A DNA stretch of 8,548 bases from an uncultured Ancrocorticia sp. (GTDB lineage Bacteria > Actinomycetota > Actinomycetes > Actinomycetales > Actinomycetaceae). This document shows, piece after piece, positions 1 through 5,045 of the stretch. Each line of letters starts with the position of its first letter. Position 1 is the first letter of the stretch. The position numbers and the translations under genes are program-made. The notes below the pieces were generated by a model that worked only from the letters and a program-made list of their open reading frames with translations, ran no database searches and was not told the origin of the DNA. The DNA lies in NCBI GenBank assembly GCA_905373325.1, contig CAJPTB010000066.1, positions 1 to 8,548 of the forward strand, written 5' to 3'.

Positions 1-120
1 GAGCGTGATCGCCGTCCGCCCTCCGTGGCGCTTGACCACGTCGTACGTCGCCTCGCCGATGCCGGTGGACGCTCCCGTCACGATCGTCCTTCCCCGTGCC
101 GCTGTATTTCCGTGTGCCAT
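1..120 (-). CDS. Short-chain dehydrogenase/reductase, N-terminal fragment
   Basis: This is the first 40 codons of an SDR-family NAD(P)-dependent oxidoreductase; the rest lies beyond the left edge. The visible protein begins MAHGNTAARGRTIVTGASTG and continues IGEATYDVVKRHGGRTAITL. Residues 12-22 give the first beta strand and the TGxxxGIG dinucleotide-binding loop (TGASTGIG), the hallmark of the SDR Rossmann fold. The active-site YxxxK and the substrate-binding part are out of view, so the substrate cannot be judged. The start is ATG at 118-120, with a purine-rich AAAGGGGAG stretch just upstream, which supports it. It is divergent from proC across a 377-bp gap containing dyads and repeats. Fold assignment is firm; function within the superfamily is unknown. 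Confidence 0.85.
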   Translation of the reverse strand, partial: MAHGNTAARGRTIVTGASTGIGEATYDVVKRHGGRTAITL

Positions 121-132
121 GTCTCCCCTTTC

Positions 133-186
133 GCTTCGAAGCTTGTGCCCGCTTGCCGGGTGGGTCCATTGTCTCGCACCCGGCAA
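133..186. promoter_or_regulatory. Two dyads upstream of the SDR gene, possible operator or 5'UTR hairpin
   Basis: Two symmetric elements lie in front of the leftward SDR gene. GCTTCGAAGC (133-142) is a perfect 10-bp palindrome that ends 13 bases upstream of the start codon. TTGCCGGGTG (153-162) and CACCCGGCAA (177-186) form a perfect 10-bp inverted repeat around a 14-base centre. Either could be a repressor site, and the second could fold as a hairpin in the mRNA leader. No convincing -35/-10 pair was found beside them, so the function is inferred from position only. Confidence 0.4.
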
Positions 187-285
187 TCCCAGCGTCCCAC
201 ATCCGGCTTCCCCGCTATGCGCGGTGTTTCGCACCGGCCTTCGGGCCGACTTGTGATGCGCCTTCCGCTTCCAGGCTTCCATCAG

Positions 286-446
286 ACCGGGCGGCACGGA
301 CGTTGATGATCGGGCCGGACGGCACCGCGCCAAGCGGCGCGAATGCGGATGACCAGCCAGAACCGCACCGGGCCAAGCGGCACGAATACGGGCAACCGGG
401 CCGGACGGCACGAATGCACGCGACCAGGCCAAGCGGCACGGAATAG
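286..446. repeat. Degenerate 28/15-bp repeat array upstream of proC
   Basis: Seven copies of a CGGCAC-like core start at 292, 320, 335, 363, 378, 406 and 434, giving spacings of 28, 15, 28, 15, 28 and 28 bp. The clearest full units begin GCCAAGCGGCRCGAAT at 329-356 and 372-399, followed by a variant unit at 400-427 and a truncated one at 428-446. The 15-bp units (314-328 and 357-371) resemble the first half of the long unit, so 314-356 and 357-399 form a 43-bp higher-order pair. Units are head to tail with no unique spacers, unlike CRISPR. The array ends about 50 bp before the proC start. A minisatellite, a nucleoid or regulator binding region, or decayed repeats are all possible. Confidence 0.75.
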
Positions 447-457
447 CCGCGTTGCAA

Positions 458-492
458 TAGGATTGACGGAAACAGGACAACCGGCGGAAGGA
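458..492 (+). promoter_or_regulatory. Candidate proC -10 element and ribosome binding site
   Basis: TAGGAT at 458-463 fits the TANNNT pattern of an actinobacterial -10 box, directly after the repeat array, but no good -35 box lies 16-18 bp upstream of it. A TTGACG at 463-468 looks like a -35 but has no matching -10 at the right distance. The purine run GGAAGGA at 486-492 is a good Shine-Dalgarno sequence five bases before the proC ATG. The ribosome site is credible; the promoter is tentative. Confidence 0.3.
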
Positions 493-497
493 CATTT

Positions 498-1310
498 ATG
501 ATCGGCATCATCGGCATCGGCGCCATGGGCGGAGCAATCGCCCGCGGGCTCATCGCGGCGGGCGCCGCGCCGGGCGAGCTAGTCGTCTATTCTGCGGACG
601 TCGAGGCAAACGCCCGATTCGTACGCGAAACCGGCGCGAAGCTGGCGTATTCGAACGTCGATCTGGTTGAGAGGGCGGGCGACGGCGCGATCGTCGTCGT
701 GGCCGTCAAGCCCTTCGCCGTCGGCGGCGTGCTCGACGAGATTCGGAAGGCCGCCGCAAGGCGCGGAAGCGTCATCGTCTCCGTGGCGGCCGGAACTCCA
801 ATCGAATTCCTCGAGTCCCGCCTGGAGCCGGGCCAGCCGGTCGTGCGGACGATGCCGAATATGGCCGCCGCCGTCGGCGCTTCCGTCACCGCCTACGCTT
901 GCAATCCAGCCGCCGAGCCGCGCGCTGACGACGTCGCAGACGTCCTCGCCTCGATCGGCATCGCCGAGCCGATGGCCGAGAACGATTTTTCGGCGTTCAG
1001 CGCCATCGCGGGATGCTCGCCGGCATTCACCTTCGGTTACATCGACGCCATGGCGAGGGCGGCCGTGAAAAACGGACTGCCCAAGGCGTCCGCGACCCGC
1101 ATCGCAGCCCAGGCTGTGTACGGCGCCGCAAGGCTTTTGCTCGCGAAGCTCGACGACGGAGCGAGCGCCGCCTCTCTCGCCGACGCCGTGCAATCCCCCG
1201 GCGGAACCACCGTGGCGGGCGTGGTGGAGCTGGAGCAGGCCGGCTTCGGGGCCGCGGTGGTGCGGGGCGTCCAAGCATCCATCGACCGTGACAAGGAACT
1301 GCTCGGCTAG
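498..1310 (+). CDS. proC: Pyrroline-5-carboxylate reductase
   Basis: This cytoplasmic enzyme catalyses the last step of proline synthesis, the NAD(P)H-dependent reduction of 1-pyrroline-5-carboxylate to L-proline. The 270-residue protein is the usual length for the family. It opens with the Rossmann loop GIGAMGG (residues 6-12). It then shows VAVKP (68-72), RTMPNMAAAVGAS (117-129), and AGCSPAF (171-177), where many homologues have a GSGPA-like sequence. The C-terminal dimerisation domain carries the family signature around SPGGTT (233-238) and VELEQAGF (243-250). The ATG start is well supported by GGAAGGA five bases upstream and by the Rossmann strand beginning at residue 2. It appears monocistronic: a hairpin with a T run follows and the next gene has its own promoter. 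No other proline-synthesis gene is in the window. Confidence 0.97.
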   Translation: MIGIIGIGAMGGAIARGLIAAGAAPGELVVYSADVEANARFVRETGAKLAYSNVDLVERAGDGAIVVVAVKPFAVGGVLDEIRKAAARRGSVIVSVAAGTPIEFLESRLEPGQPVVRTMPNMAAAVGASVTAYACNPAAEPRADDVADVLASIGIAEPMAENDFSAFSAIAGCSPAFTFGYIDAMARAAVKNGLPKASATRIAAQAVYGAARLLLAKLDDGASAASLADAVQSPGGTTVAGVVELEQAGFGAAVVRGVQASIDRDKELLG

Positions 1311-1315
1311 GGCAT

Positions 1316-1356
1316 AGGCGGCCAAAAGCCGCGGAACGCTGCAGCGGCCGCCTTTT
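1316..1356 (+). terminator. Probable intrinsic terminator after proC
   Basis: AGGCGGCC (1316-1323) pairs with GGCCGCCT (1346-1353), and TTTT spans 1353-1356. The 22-base interior can add pairs, for example GCCGC (1328-1332) with GCGGC (1344-1348). The hairpin starts six bases after the proC stop codon. The T run is short, as is common in high-GC bacteria. The following stretch up to the MarR promoter (1357-1510) shows no gene; it has only a repeated GCCGCCAGGG (1400-1409 and 1451-1460) and the palindrome AGGCATGCCT (1441-1450). Confidence 0.6.
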
Positions 1357-1510
1357 CTCGCATTTTCCCAGGCGCCTGTCCGCCGCTGAAACCCAATTCG
1401 CCGCCAGGGTGCGTTCACCGCCGGAACACGTTCGCCTCTGAGGCATGCCTGCCGCCAGGGCCCGGGTCGGCCCCGCAGCCATGAGCACGCAAACTCCCCA
1501 ACGCCCGCAC

Positions 1511-1548
1511 TTGCCAACCACTAACTTAGGAGCCTAAGATACTAACCG
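1511..1548 (+). promoter_or_regulatory. Leaderless MarR promoter with overlapping dyad operator
   Basis: TTGCCA (1511-1516, five of six matches to TTGACA) and TAAGAT (1535-1540, fits TANNNT) are separated by 18 bp. Transcription would be expected to begin about 7-8 bases after the -10, at or next to the GTG start codon at 1548, giving an mRNA with no leader. The perfect dyad CTTAGG-AG-CCTAAG (1525-1538) fills the end of the spacer and covers most of the -10, an ideal position for repression. ACTAAC occurs on both sides (1520-1525 and 1541-1546). The AGGAG inside the dyad is 15 bases from the GTG, too far for an effective ribosome site, which favours the leaderless reading. Autorepression by the downstream MarR protein is inferred. 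Confidence 0.65.
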
Positions 1549-1958
1549 TGGACCTCGCCTACGAACTTCACGACCTTGTGCGAACCCTTGACCGGCAGGC
1601 GGAGCGCATGCTCCGCCCACTGAACTTGACGTACAACAGATACCTGGCTTTGGAGATCGTCGGCGAGCACCCGGGGGTCTCCGGCGCCCAGCTGGCGCGG
1701 GCGCTCGGCATAACCGAGGCCTCCTGCTCGGCCCTCGTCCGCCGTCTTATCGCCGACGGCCACGCGGCGGACCTGGCGGGAAAAGGCAGCGGAAACGTGC
1801 GCCGACTCCAACTCACGGAAAACGGCGAGCTGCTGCGGGGAAAGGCGTCGCACGCACTGGGCGGGGCCTTCGACGACGTCGTGCGAAGGCTCGGCTTCGA
1901 CCCGCTTCGCCTCGCGCAGACCATTCGATCGATACACAACGAACTCAAAAACGGATAA
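1548..1958 (+). CDS. MarR-family winged-helix transcriptional regulator
   Basis: This 136-residue protein is typical in size for the MarR family of dimeric, ligand-responsive DNA-binding repressors. Helix 1 (about residues 1-23, ending QAERMLRPLNLTYNRYLALE) leads into the DNA-binding domain: VSGAQLARALGITEASCSALVRRL (44-67) contains the recognition helix, and the wing follows around GKGSGNVRRLQLTENGELL (78-96). The C-terminal helices would complete the dimer interface. GTG at 1548 is the only upstream start possible, since an in-frame TAG lies at 1527-1529 and no other start codon falls between. The gene is 14 bp ahead of a membrane-protein gene, so the two are probably one operon under the dyad-containing promoter. 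The ligand is unknown. Confidence 0.93.
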   Translation: MDLAYELHDLVRTLDRQAERMLRPLNLTYNRYLALEIVGEHPGVSGAQLARALGITEASCSALVRRLIADGHAADLAGKGSGNVRRLQLTENGELLRGKASHALGGAFDDVVRRLGFDPLRLAQTIRSIHNELKNG

Positions 1959-1972
1959 CTCAGGAACGGACC

Positions 1973-2578
1973 ATGACAACCGCATTGTCTTCCCTCGCAC
2001 TCATTCTCACGATCATTCGATTCGCCCTCTTCATCCGCCTTCACATGGTCGAAAGCCCTTACAGCCCTGTTCGTCACGCGGTGAGCGACTACGCCGTCGG
2101 CCCCACGCGCAGGCTCGCAACGGCCACGACGTGGCTGACGTCCGCAACTTGGCTTGCCCTGGCCGGCGCCGCGCACGGCCTTCGCGGCTGGGACTACAGC
2201 GGCACCGCGACCGTCCTTTTGCTGGTTCTCGCTGCGATCTTCGCGATTCTCCCAGCGTTCCCGACGACGTTGGAGGGGCAGCGGCTCACGCCAATAGGCG
2301 CGGCGCACTACGCCCTTGCGATCGGATGGTTCGCGATCGCTTTCAGCCTGGCGGGAAACATTCGGCGGCTCATCGCGCCCGAAGGCGGCGTTTTGGCCGC
2401 GGCGGCCAACGGGCTCTATTACGCGGCGCTCGTTTCCCTCGTCGTGCTGATGTGCGCGATGCTCCCCCGCTTTCGCAACAGGTACTTCGGCCTGCCCGAG
2501 CGTGCCTACCTCGTTTCGATCGGCCTGTTCTACGCGGTCTTCGCGACGGCGATTCTGGCGACCGGCGGGGAGTTTTGA
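1973..2578 (+). CDS. DUF998-type six-TM membrane protein
   Basis: This 201-residue integral membrane protein has about six hydrophobic segments, near residues 5-23, 49-67, 78-96, 113-128, 144-163 and 178-197. The loop after the first segment reads ESPYSPVRHAVSDYAVGPTR (27-46), and later features are RLTPIGAAHYALAIGWF and GLPERAYLVSIGLFYAVF. These resemble the DUF998 family of uncharacterised membrane proteins that are often found beside MarR-type regulators. ATG at 1973 has AGGA seven bases upstream and lies 14 bp after the MarR stop, so co-transcription and control by MarR are likely. No enzymatic motif or transporter signature is visible. The biochemical role is unknown; the membrane location is firm and the family assignment fairly good. 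Confidence 0.8.
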   Translation: MTTALSSLALILTIIRFALFIRLHMVESPYSPVRHAVSDYAVGPTRRLATATTWLTSATWLALAGAAHGLRGWDYSGTATVLLLVLAAIFAILPAFPTTLEGQRLTPIGAAHYALAIGWFAIAFSLAGNIRRLIAPEGGVLAAAANGLYYAALVSLVVLMCAMLPRFRNRYFGLPERAYLVSIGLFYAVFATAILATGGEF

Positions 2579-2730
2579 GCTGGGCGGCGATCGCTTTGAC
2601 GACGGACGCACGGAGCCCTATGGCACTCACTTTCTCGGCGAACCAACTCCGCGTTATCGCGACGATGTTGCCCTGCGATTTAGCTGGGGCCTCGGTCGCC
2701 CAACACTCCAAAAAGGTCGTATTCGGCTTG

Positions 2731-2762
2731 AAACCTACGGTCTTCAAAACCTATGGTCTTCA
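2731..2762. repeat. 16-bp tandem duplication
   Basis: AAACCTACGGTCTTCA (2731-2746) is followed directly by AAACCTATGGTCTTCA (2747-2762), identical at 15 of 16 positions. It sits about 150 bp after the DUF998 stop, outside any confident gene. Either a recent slippage or duplication event or a paired binding site would explain it; nothing nearby decides between them. Confidence 0.8.
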
Positions 2763-2920
2763 TAAGCACTTCAGCAACGTCATCTTCCTCCAGTTCCCCA
2801 TGGAGTTCGCTCCGGTTACCTTCCCTCCCCCTCGAACAATACGAGCTCGTCTTGAGAACGCACACGAAAAAGGCGTTCTTCAAATACCTTTTTGTTGGCG
2901 GAGCATTGGATACTATGCCA

Positions 2921-2957
2921 TTTCTGCGAGTTTATATAAACAGAAATTTTTCTGCGA
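2921..2957. repeat. Nested palindromes and direct repeat in AT-rich DNA
   Basis: GTTTATATAAAC (2930-2941) is a perfect 12-bp palindrome. CAGAAATTTTTCTG (2941-2954) is a second dyad of two six-base arms around TT, sharing a base with the first. TTTCTGCGA occurs at 2921-2929 and again at 2949-2957, so TTTCTG at 2921-2926 could also pair with CAGAAA at 2941-2946, enclosing the first palindrome. The cluster is unlike its GC-rich surroundings. An operator, a recombination or attachment site, or a melted-DNA element are all possible; there is no adjacent gene that it clearly serves. Confidence 0.6.
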
Positions 2958-3079
2958 AAGACACAACATTCACTAATCAATAGAAACTAGAGATTCCCCA
3001 ACAATCGTTGAATCGCAAGCACGTGGCGATGCGCAGGCATTCACGTTGGATCTCTTGCAGCCGTAAGCATGTGCCGGTA

Positions 3080-3115
3080 CGGGCCTTCTCACCGCTCAAT
3101 CGGTGAGAAGGCCCG
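3080..3115 (-). terminator. Strong hairpin terminator after the VOC gene
   Basis: CGGGCCTTCTCACCG (3080-3094) and CGGTGAGAAGGCCCG (3101-3115) form a perfect 15-bp stem with a six-base loop. It begins 14 bases after the stop codon of the leftward VOC gene, as expected for its terminator. Neither strand has a T run after the stem, which is common for high-GC actinobacteria. Because the stem is symmetric it may also stop transcripts arriving rightwards from the MarR operon. Confidence 0.75.
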
Positions 3116-3129
3116 CATATCGCAGCCGT

Positions 3130-3912
3130 TCAGATCTGATACATCATGAACATGGCACCTTGAGGGTCGGCAGCTTCGGCAACGCGTCCCCAGGGGGTGT
3201 CACGAGGTTCGGACAGCGTTTTCCCTCCGAGCTCATCAACTCGCTTCGCGGATGAATCGATATCTTCGGCGCCAAAGTAAACTCGCCACAATGAAGATTC
3301 GCCTTCGCGCCCAAAGTAAGAAGCATCGCCAATACCGCATACGGAGCTTTCGCCCTTTCTATTCGTGGCATACGGAAAAGTCTTTCCCTCGGATGCGTAA
3401 AGGCGGCATTCCCAGCCGAAAACATCCCGATAGAACCGCATACCCTCTTCAAAATCGGTGACTAGAACCTCGTGCCAAACGGGTAAACCAGGCCCAAAAG
3501 CACTGAAACCCTGATTGCCGCGATCCTCGATGACTCCCAGGCGTGCACCTGTAGAGTCACGGACGACTGCGCGCTTGTCCCCTTCGCCATCCTTTGTTCG
3601 AGGAATGACGATCTTCCCTCCGTTTTCTTCCACTTTGCCCAGAGCAGTATCGACATCGCTCACTGAAAGGGAAATCTGCCATCCCGCGAAGTGTTGGGAG
3701 TCTTCAGATCGACCAACGGCGGCATAGACATTCGCTATCATGCCGCTTCCTAGAGAGAAAGCGGCAATCTCCGTTTGCGAATCGGAGCTCGCAATGTCCC
3801 AGCTGAATAGTGCCCGATAGAAATCGGCAGCTTCACCGGCATCCGGCGTGTAGAGGCCGATGCCACCCGGCAATCCCGACCGAGCAGGACTGCGCGCTTC
3901 GTTCCCATGCAT
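3130..3912 (-). CDS. VOC-family protein with two glyoxalase-fold domains
   Basis: This 260-residue cytoplasmic protein holds two tandem vicinal-oxygen-chelate modules, at about residues 13-130 and 143-258. The first opens GGIGLYTPDAGEAADFYRALFSWDI and the second WHEVLVTDFEEGMRFYRDVFGWE, each with the typical beta strand followed by an FYRxxFxWx helix. The second ends in ADPQGAMFMMYQI, a typical VOC closing strand. VOC proteins include glyoxalases, dioxygenases and resistance proteins; the substrate here cannot be read from sequence. ATG at 3912 is preceded by AAGGAG seven bases upstream, a strong ribosome site. The open frame continues 63 codons further to a GTG at 4101 that overlaps the stop of the upstream AraC gene; I prefer the shorter form. 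It probably shares an operon with, and is controlled by, the AraC-family regulator. Confidence 0.88.
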   Translation of the reverse strand: MHGNEARSPARSGLPGGIGLYTPDAGEAADFYRALFSWDIASSDSQTEIAAFSLGSGMIANVYAAVGRSEDSQHFAGWQISLSVSDVDTALGKVEENGGKIVIPRTKDGEGDKRAVVRDSTGARLGVIEDRGNQGFSAFGPGLPVWHEVLVTDFEEGMRFYRDVFGWECRLYASEGKTFPYATNRKGESSVCGIGDASYFGREGESSLWRVYFGAEDIDSSAKRVDELGGKTLSEPRDTPWGRVAEAADPQGAMFMMYQI

Positions 3913-4097
3913 ATCGGTTCTCCTTCGATAGTTTGCTATTCGGCCATCGGACCAACCGGACGGCAAAGCCCTCCACCGAGGTAGGTCTTCCAACCGTTCC
4001 CACGGTAAAGAGAACAACGGCGCTTCAACGACTCCGATCCTGCTGCGATTTACGTGGAGCGAGGTATCGCATGCCGGGGATGTGTGGCCCTGTCCCA

Positions 4098-4844
4098 TCA
4101 CAAAAGCGCAAGTGCCACAAGAAGTGGATATTCCCAGGGATCGGCAGTTCGCAGCTGCAAGGAGATGACATTTGGAGAATCGGGACCAAGCGGACGCGGA
4201 TGGCGAGCGACTAGGGGCAAGGCCGGAGCGACATGGCCTTCAACGCTAGCCGAACTGGGCGTTACGGATGCCAGAATCCACGGAGCACCGGGGAGCACCG
4301 GCAATCGTACGTCGTAAATCCCCCTGCGCAACGTCCCCGTGAACGGAACCCCACATGGAACCGGGCTCGGGAAAGTCCCTATCCACTGATAGGGATCCAC
4401 ACCCAACTGCTGCCTCAATAGTTCCGGAACCTCCAACCGCACAAGGACGCTGGGCGCGCGGGGCGACGCTGGTACGTCCCGCGAAGAAAGGGCTACCTCG
4501 CCCAGACTCTCGGCAGAACGGCGCAATCGCGCCGGGGCAAGCCCCACATCCCTGACGAACCGCCGTGTGAACGTTCCCACCGAGGTAAAACCGACCTCAT
4601 GGCACACGTCAAGCACGCCGAGACCTTCGGAGACAAGCAGGTGCTTCGCCCGGTGAAAGCGCCACGCAGCAAGGTATTTGATGGGCGAAGCCCCTACCGC
4701 ACGGGTGAAAGCTCGTGTCAAATGGGAAGCGCTATAGGAGAGATGATCGGAAAGATCCGCAATGGTTATACCCTCTCTATGATGCTGGCGAAGAAATTCG
4801 GCAGCGCGTAAGGCAATCGCCTGATCGCTTTCGGGTTCGCCCAT
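4098..4844 (-). CDS. AraC-family transcriptional regulator, N-terminal HTH
   Basis: This 248-residue regulator has the double helix-turn-helix of the AraC/XylS family at its N-terminus (about residues 8-110), not at the C-terminus as in classical AraC. The first HTH is ITIADLSDHLSYSASHLTRAF (26-46) and the second is LGVLDVCHEVGFTSVGTFTR (75-94), continuing RFVRDVGLAPARLRR. Residues 130-248 form a separate, probably ligand-sensing domain (VRLEVPELLRQQLGV ... DPWEYPLLVALALL) that I cannot name. ATG at 4844 follows GGGAG at six bases. The VOC gene lies 185 bp downstream on the same strand, and such regulator/VOC pairs suggest that a small molecule handled by the VOC protein may be the inducer (inference). 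A 20-bp tandem repeat lies just upstream. Confidence 0.92.
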   Translation of the reverse strand: MGEPESDQAIALRAAEFLRQHHREGITIADLSDHLSYSASHLTRAFTRAVGASPIKYLAAWRFHRAKHLLVSEGLGVLDVCHEVGFTSVGTFTRRFVRDVGLAPARLRRSAESLGEVALSSRDVPASPRAPSVLVRLEVPELLRQQLGVDPYQWIGTFPSPVPCGVPFTGTLRRGIYDVRLPVLPGAPWILASVTPSSASVEGHVAPALPLVARHPRPLGPDSPNVISLQLRTADPWEYPLLVALALL

Positions 4845-4867
4845 GCATTTCTCCCTTGTATCGACGT

Positions 4868-4907
4868 ATTATTTGTGCGGATGTTAGATTATTTGTGCGG
4901 ATGTCAG
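4868..4907 (-). promoter_or_regulatory. Two tandem 20-bp repeats, probable AraC operator
   Basis: ATTATTTGTGCGGATGTTAG (4868-4887) is followed immediately by ATTATTTGTGCGGATGTCAG (4888-4907), 19 of 20 bases identical. They lie 24-63 bases upstream of the AraC-family start codon. Paired direct repeats about two helical turns apart are the usual form of AraC-family binding sites, so autoregulation is plausible. On the minus strand a candidate promoter is TTGTTA (4915-4910), 18 bp, TAATCT (4891-4886), which the repeats would cover. Control of valS on the other side is also conceivable. The repeat is certain; the function is inferred. Confidence 0.65.
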
Positions 4908-5045
4908 ACTAACAAGCCCTCCGATGCTCGCACTCCAGAGCGCGACAACGTCTCCCCTCGAGATTCTCGCGACGTGGCGAACAACGCGCACCGGCTAGAG
5001 CCCTCACATGCGCCAAGTTCAACCGTTCATGGAAGAATAGAGCCT

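Larger units (their letters stand above)
2579..3079. other. Gene-poor intergenic stretch, AT-rich in its right half
   Basis: I find no convincing complete gene here. Positions 2577-2765 in the frame starting at 2577 give a protein-like string ending in a stop (ELGGDRFDDGRTEPYGTHF then LGEPTPRYRDDVALRFSWG and a short tail), without a credible start; it might be a gene remnant, but I recognise no family. Smaller dyads are AAAAAGG (2867-2873) with CCTTTTT (2887-2893), AGAACG (2855-2860) with CGTTCT (2874-2879), and GATT/CAAC (2992-3002) with GTTG/AATC (3007-3014). From 2921 to 3000 only 26 of 80 bases are G or C, against more than 60 percent in proC and valS. The tandem duplication and palindrome cluster are listed separately. 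Confidence 0.6.

Noticed and set aside
96..446. Open frame of 116 codons through the repeat array, plus others at 5-306.
   Set aside because: No ribosome site, composition follows the repeats, and it overlaps the real SDR start on the other strand.
286..446. CRISPR array, because of 28-bp repeats.
   Set aside because: Units abut head to tail, vary a lot, alternate with 15-bp units and leave no unique spacers.
1481..1537. An 18-codon upstream reading frame (MSTQTPQRPHLPTTNLGA) before the MarR gene.
   Set aside because: No ribosome site, and it would lie across the proposed promoter.
1525..1538. Iron-regulator (DtxR/IdeR) box, because of TTAGG...CCTAA.
   Set aside because: The known box is about 19 bp with a longer centre; this dyad has only a 2-base centre and sits at a MarR gene.
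2680..2883. Leftward 67-codon frame opposite the tandem duplication.
   Set aside because: No recognisable domain or ribosome site; the length is within chance for this region.
2914..2982. A 22-codon frame (MPFLRVYINRNFSAKDTTFT...) in the AT-rich region.
   Set aside because: No clear ribosome site at normal distance, and it merely spans the palindromes.
4875..5045. A 57-codon N-terminal extension of ValRS from an ATG at 4875.
   Set aside because: It would begin inside the tandem 20-bp repeats, has no ribosome site, and the added residues look unlike ValRS. ATG at 5046 has a usable purine-rich site.
4908..5045. T-box or attenuator leader for valS.
   Set aside because: I looked for a T-box sequence and terminator/antiterminator pair and saw none; only weak short dyads occur.
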